Origin: Actinomycetes bacterium
GTDB lineage: Bacteria > Actinomycetota > Acidimicrobiia > Acidimicrobiales > JAJYPT01
NCBI GenBank assembly: GCA_021795135.1
Contig: JAJYPT010000127.1
Span: 1 to 5,181, forward strand
DNA length: 5,181 nucleotides
Reading direction: 5' to 3'
In this document: in pieces, positions 5,092 through 5,181 of the stretch
Layout: every line of letters starts with the position of its first letter
Position numbering within the stretch: position 1 is the first letter of the stretch
The notes under the pieces: generated by a model
The model's input: only the letters and a program-made list of their open reading frames with translations
Databases searched by the model: none
Told to the model about the DNA's origin: nothing
Translations under genes and position numbers: made by a program

Positions 5092-5181
5092 ATGAAAACT
5101 ATTTTTGAAAAACTAGCAGGTAAAAAAATTGCCGTTACAGGAGCCACAGGCTTTTTGGGCACAGCAATTATAGAACGTCTC
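5092..5181 (+). CDS. NAD(P)-dependent reductase of the acyl-CoA reductase/SDR type, N-terminal fragment
   Basis: The frame starts with ATG at 5092 and runs off the right edge after 30 codons. KKIAVTGATGFLGTAIIERL is a classic N-terminal Rossmann strand-loop-helix, with GATGFLG as the NAD(P)-binding glycine motif. The GFLGTAxxERL wording is that of the male-sterility/fatty acyl-CoA reductase branch of extended SDR proteins, which in Actinobacteria are often large and sometimes fused to an acyltransferase. The visible part cannot distinguish this from other extended SDR enzymes such as nucleotide-sugar epimerases. No strong Shine-Dalgarno sequence is seen (only GGA about six bases upstream). 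The start is supported by the short lead-in to the Rossmann strand. The 40-bp gap from the preceding membrane-protein gene suggests an operon, although a palindrome lies in it. Confidence 0.8.
   Translation, partial: MKTIFEKLAGKKIAVTGATGFLGTAIIERL

Overview
The window comes from an AT-rich bacterial chromosome with compact genes separated by hairpin-rich spacers. The best guess for the host is a low-GC actinobacterium, such as a marine Acidimicrobiia/Actinomarina-type lineage. That guess rests on three things: an actinobacterial-style type II glutamine synthetase, a leaderless promoter immediately in front of one gene, and a C-terminal reductase fragment that resembles the acyl-CoA reductase/SDR proteins common in Actinobacteria. 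It is an inference; no rRNA or other phylogenetic marker is present.

The left four-fifths is read leftward on the minus strand. In transcription order it holds glnII (glutamine synthetase II, 4073 to 3072), an Amt-family ammonium transporter (2792 to 1395), a TRIC/UPF0126 cation channel-like membrane protein (1126 to 479), and the first 37 codons of an unrecognised gene (112 to 1). Each complete gene is followed by one or more hairpins, so these look like separate or weakly coupled transcription units and not one tight operon. All three complete minus-strand genes start with GTG. The right end is read rightward: a small four-helix membrane protein with a very basic tail (4575-5051), then the first 30 codons of a Rossmann-fold reductase (5092 to the window end). 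The 500-bp spacer at 4074-4574 is the divergent promoter region between the two blocks.

Functionally, Amt admits ammonium and GSII condenses it with glutamate using ATP, so the two form a nitrogen-scavenging pair. A GlnR-like AC-n9-AC site in front of amt fits nitrogen control, but this is only a sequence resemblance. No PII (glnK/glnB) gene is present in the window.

The most unusual content is in the spacers: perfect inverted repeats with stems of 24, 26, 16 and 21 bp, and a three-copy element between glnII and amt that can form two mutually exclusive hairpins. Most of these are best explained as terminators. I see no clear candidate for an undescribed multi-gene system.
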